From Fodinibacter sp963834965 (GTDB lineage Bacteria > Actinomycetota > Actinomycetes > Actinomycetales > Dermatophilaceae): a stretch of DNA of 64,000 bases. The stretch covers positions 62,001 through 126,000 of the forward strand of contig CAWIEI010000007.1 of assembly GCA_963834965.1 (NCBI GenBank), given 5' to 3'. A program made the position numbers and the translations under genes. The notes under the pieces are model-generated. The model did not search any database, was not told the origin of the DNA, and worked only from the letters and a program-made list of their open reading frames with translations. Positions 61,734-64,000 of this stretch are shown one piece after another (positions within the stretch are counted from its first letter, which is position 1; each line of letters starts with the position of its first letter).

Positions 61734-62101
61734 GGGAACTCCCTCTGGTACGACGGCCGTGCCCCTGCTTGGCACCCGGGGAAACGACGTTCTCCAGGGT
61801 CGGCTGTCGAGTGAAAGATTCACCCGGTGGCACGGACCGGCAAGAGGTTTGGCTGAAGTTCACAGCGGGCGGCAACGTGCCAGTCAGCGGGCGGTGACGA
61901 ACCTGACAGGTTCCTGACAGGATTCAACGTCTGGCCCCTGCGTCAGATCGCCGGGAACGGCTGCGCCGAAGCGGGATTCAGCGCCTTCTGACGACCGTTG
62001 GACGCATCCCGAGCCCCCCCGCTAACACAACCGGTGGACGTGGTGGGCTTTCGGCCCGCACAATGAGGGCCATTCATCTGGCAACGGGCAGGGGCGTCCA
62101 A
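61734..62101. other. Divergent regulatory region, oxidase operon / two-component system
   Basis: A 368-base spacer between the giant-protein gene (minus) and the OmpR-type regulator (plus). It contains the 11-bp-spaced direct repeats at 61902-61921 and no gene. No well-spaced -35/-10 pair could be assigned to either side, as expected for activator-dependent promoters. Confidence 0.6.
61902..61921. promoter_or_regulatory. 11-bp-spaced direct repeats, candidate OmpR-family operator
   Basis: CCTGACAGG occurs twice (61902-61910 and 61913-61921), separated by TT, so the period is exactly 11 bases. Tandem direct repeats at 11 bp are the standard target of OmpR/PhoB-family regulators. The site lies 169-188 bases upstream of the oxidase operon start and about 180 bases before the regulator gene. 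Confidence 0.65.
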
Positions 62102-62767
62102 ATGTCATTGGTACTTGTCGCGGACGACGACACGCGCATGCGTATGCTCGTCGTGCGGGCGCTGACGAGTGCGGGTCATCGCACCATCGCCGTGGGCGAC
62201 GGGTTGTCCGCCCGTGAGCACCTCGAGTCCGGTCTGCTCGACCTGGCCCTGCTCGACCTGGTGATGCCGGGCGAGTCAGGGATGTCGCTGGTCCGCTCCA
62301 TCCCGACCGAGCAGCTGCCGCCGGTGCTCCTGGTGTCCGGGGTCCCCGACGTCAGTGCACGCATCGACGCGCTCAACTCGGGCGCCGTCGACTTCGTCGT
62401 CAAGCCCTTCGTGATGGCCGAGCTCGTCGCCCGAGTCAACCGGCATCTGGCGCAGGGGAACTCGGCGAGGGTCAGCGATGACGCCATCGCCGCCGGGAAG
62501 ACACTCCTGTACCCGTCGGGCCGGTTCGTGCAGACCCCGAAAGGGCGTGTGCACCTCAGTGAGCTGGAGTTCTCGCTACTCGCCTACCTCGCCCGCCGGC
62601 CGGGGATCGCCTGCACCAAGGAGGAGCTGCTCCACGACGTCTGGCGCTCGGAGATGACCTCGAGCGGGAACGTCGTGGAAGTCTGCGTGGCTCGCATCCG
62701 CAACCGCCTCGGCGAGCACTTCCCGATCCGGACCGTGCGCGGCCGGGGGTACTGCGTTGACTCGTGA
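62102..62767 (+). CDS. OmpR-family response regulator
   Basis: 221-aa two-domain regulator. The receiver (1-115) has the acidic triad VADDDTR, phosphoacceptor Asp52 in LLDLVMPG, Ser79 in LLVSGVP and Lys101 in FVVKPF. The winged-helix domain (about 125-221) has LSELEFSLLAYLARRPG, WRSEMTSSGNVVEVCV and the ending IRTVRGRGYCVD. ATG 62102 was chosen because AGGGG lies about 7 bases upstream; an ATG at 62063 is in frame but unsupported. It is divergent from the oxidase operon and is its likely regulator. Confidence 0.93.
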   Translation: MSLVLVADDDTRMRMLVVRALTSAGHRTIAVGDGLSAREHLESGLLDLALLDLVMPGESGMSLVRSIPTEQLPPVLLVSGVPDVSARIDALNSGAVDFVVKPFVMAELVARVNRHLAQGNSARVSDDAIAAGKTLLYPSGRFVQTPKGRVHLSELEFSLLAYLARRPGIACTKEELLHDVWRSEMTSSGNVVEVCVARIRNRLGEHFPIRTVRGRGYCVDS

Positions 62768-62786
62768 CTCGGGGGGGGGCGGCAGC

Positions 62787-64000
62787 GTGGCGGACTGGGT
62801 GTTCGGGGGATGGGTGGCCTTCGCCGGGTGTGCGCTGGTGGTCTCGGAGCAGGTTCCCAGCACCGAGACGGTGCCCTTCCACATCGCCCTGGCGCTCTTC
62901 GCCCTCGCGTACAGCTTCTATCACTGGCCGGTCCGGCGCACCGTCCTGTCGCTGGGCACGTTCTACGTGCTCGTCGCGGCGCTCTTCCTCCGGGACGCGC
63001 TCGTGGGCGAGCTGAACTGGACCGAGGCCCTGGAGGTTCCCGTCACGGCGCTGCTCGTGGCAGGCGTGGTCTGGCAGGTGAACCGCACCCAGCAGGCCCT
63101 CGAGCTGGTCGAGGCCGCCGCCCAGCGCAGCCGGGACGAGTCACTTGACCGCGAGCGACTCACCCGGCTGACGTCCCACGAGATGCGCACGCCGCTCACC
63201 GTGGTGATGGGCTTCCTCGACCTCGCGTTCGCCACGGGGGTGAGCACGGACGTGCGCGAGTACCTCGAGGCGTCGTTCGAGGAGGTGGAGGGCCTGAACC
63301 GGGTCGTCGACCGGATGGTCCGCGCCGCACACGTGCGCGTGGAGGTCGAGCTCTGCACTGTCGACGTAGGCCCGCTCCTCCAGGGCATCTGCTCCCGGTG
63401 GCAGGCGGTGGCCGAGCGCCGCTGGATCGTCGACGCCGACGAGCTGGCGATCACGGCGAGCCGGGAACGACTGGTGGCAGGTCTCGACACGTTGGTGGAG
63501 AACGCGATCAGGTACACCACGCGGGGTGAGACGGTGCGGCTCATCGGCCTGCGCCGGGGTGACTGGCTGCTGCTGGGCGTCGCCGACGGCGGGCAGGGGC
63601 TGCCGCCCGGACTGCGCCAGACCGTCGACGAGAGGGTCTCGCCCGGCGCACCGACGGCAGCGCCGCCGGCAGACGACTACGTCGGCGGAGCCTGGTACGA
63701 CGACCCCGACGCCGGGACGGGTCTGGGCCTCGAGATCGTCCGGCGCGCCAGCCACATGCGCGGCGGCATCCTCGTCGCCGACCAGGCCCCCGAGGGTGGC
63801 GCCGTCGTGGCGATGTGGGTCCCGGTCGAGCCGCCCACGGAGACCTTCGGCGCGGACGGGGCTCGACGGTCCCGGCCGATGGTCGCCCCCGACCCCGGCC
63901 CGCTGCTGCGCCGCACGAGCACGGCGACCGAGCCGGCGCCGCGGGGCGGTCGACCCGCGGCGCCCGCGCCAGCGCCGTCTGCGCCCGCGGCCGACGTGAC
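62787..64000 (+). CDS. Membrane histidine kinase (3' end outside window)
   Basis: At least 404 residues, running off the window. Four hydrophobic segments (about 4-20, 31-48, 52-69 and 84-98) precede HisKA with His131 in LTSHEMRTPLTVVMG and HATPase motifs TLVENAIRYTT, ADGGQGLPPG and GTGLGLEIVRR. There is almost no extracytoplasmic loop, so it probably senses within the membrane or indirectly. The C-terminal region past about 355 is Pro/Ala-rich. The start is unsure: GTG 62787 lies after a run of nine G, and TTG 62757 in the same frame overlaps the regulator's end. It is the cognate kinase of the regulator just upstream. Confidence 0.88.
   Translation, partial: MADWVFGGWVAFAGCALVVSEQVPSTETVPFHIALALFALAYSFYHWPVRRTVLSLGTFYVLVAALFLRDALVGELNWTEALEVPVTALLVAGVVWQVNRTQQALELVEAAAQRSRDESLDRERLTRLTSHEMRTPLTVVMGFLDLAFATGVSTDVREYLEASFEEVEGLNRVVDRMVRAAHVRVEVELCTVDVGPLLQGICSRWQAVAERRWIVDADELAITASRERLVAGLDTLVENAIRYTTRGETVRLIGLRRGDWLLLGVADGGQGLPPGLRQTVDERVSPGAPTAAPPADDYVGGAWYDDPDAGTGLGLEIVRRASHMRGGILVADQAPEGGAVVAMWVPVEPPTETFGADGARRSRPMVAPDPGPLLRRTSTATEPAPRGGRPAAPAPAPSAPAADV

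Noticed and set aside
62063..62101. An earlier ATG for the OmpR-type regulator.
   Set aside because: It adds 13 residues before the receiver start and has no ribosome site; ATG 62102 has AGGGG at proper spacing and the standard receiver beginning.

Overview
The window is high-GC (roughly 70%) DNA with GTG/ATG starts, many 4-base ATGA/GTGA stop-start overlaps and actinobacterial gene order, so the source is an actinomycete. The division cluster without ftsA, the sepF/yggT/divIVA block, a DksA/TraR protein with a histone-like Ala/Lys tail, and a DNPR-type MurE fit Micrococcales, perhaps Intrasporangiaceae; the family-level guess is inference only. No tRNA, rRNA, insertion sequence, prophage or CRISPR array was seen.

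Layout. (1) 1-2063, minus: a DUF58 protein (cut by the window edge) and a MoxR ATPase. (2) 2501-22785, plus: a near-complete division and cell-wall (dcw) cluster, mraZ-rsmH-ftsL-ftsI-murE-murF-mraY-murD-ftsW-murG-murC-ftsQ-ftsZ-pgeF-yggS-sepF-yggT-divIVA, with MraZ boxes in front and a strong promoter before ftsZ. (3) 22969-29183, plus: DksA/TraR-like protein, lspA, an RluA-family pseudouridine synthase, dnaE. (4) 29343-42212: mixed housekeeping and accessory genes: secreted 5'-nucleotidase, S9 peptidase, UspA, a secreted tandem S51 (cyanophycinase-like) protein, mtnA, a SatD/membrane-protein pair behind an AT-rich palindrome, class II aldolase, Hsp20 behind a HAIR-like element, and two uncharacterised proteins. 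(5) 42272-47862: a signalling block with a PAS-DHp-REC-LuxR protein lacking an ATPase domain, a hybrid histidine kinase with a stand-alone receiver, a secreted three-repeat protein whose membrane anchor lies out of frame, and a frameshifted receiver gene. (6) 61733-47922, minus: six tightly spaced genes for a giant 1831-aa secreted protein (Sdr/CNA-B-like, IPT-like and beta-helix regions), three cupredoxin/multicopper-oxidase-like exported proteins, a one-TM protein and a CopC-CopD fusion. (7) 62102-64000, plus: a divergent OmpR-type regulator and histidine kinase (kinase cut by the window edge).

The most interesting part is region 6-7. Two adjacent oxidase-like proteins each carry only two of the four His-x-His copper motifs of a multicopper oxidase, and the two sets are complementary. 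The third has no recognisable ligand motif and is fused to Ig-like repeats. With the CopC-CopD fusion, the giant extracellular protein, and a divergent two-component system facing an 11-bp-spaced direct repeat, the locus looks like a dedicated exported copper-oxidase system. Its substrate cannot be read from sequence.

A second theme is regulation. Seven genes have a TANNNT box ending 6-8 bases before the start codon with no Shine-Dalgarno sequence, consistent with leaderless transcripts. The dcw genes instead are largely translationally coupled.
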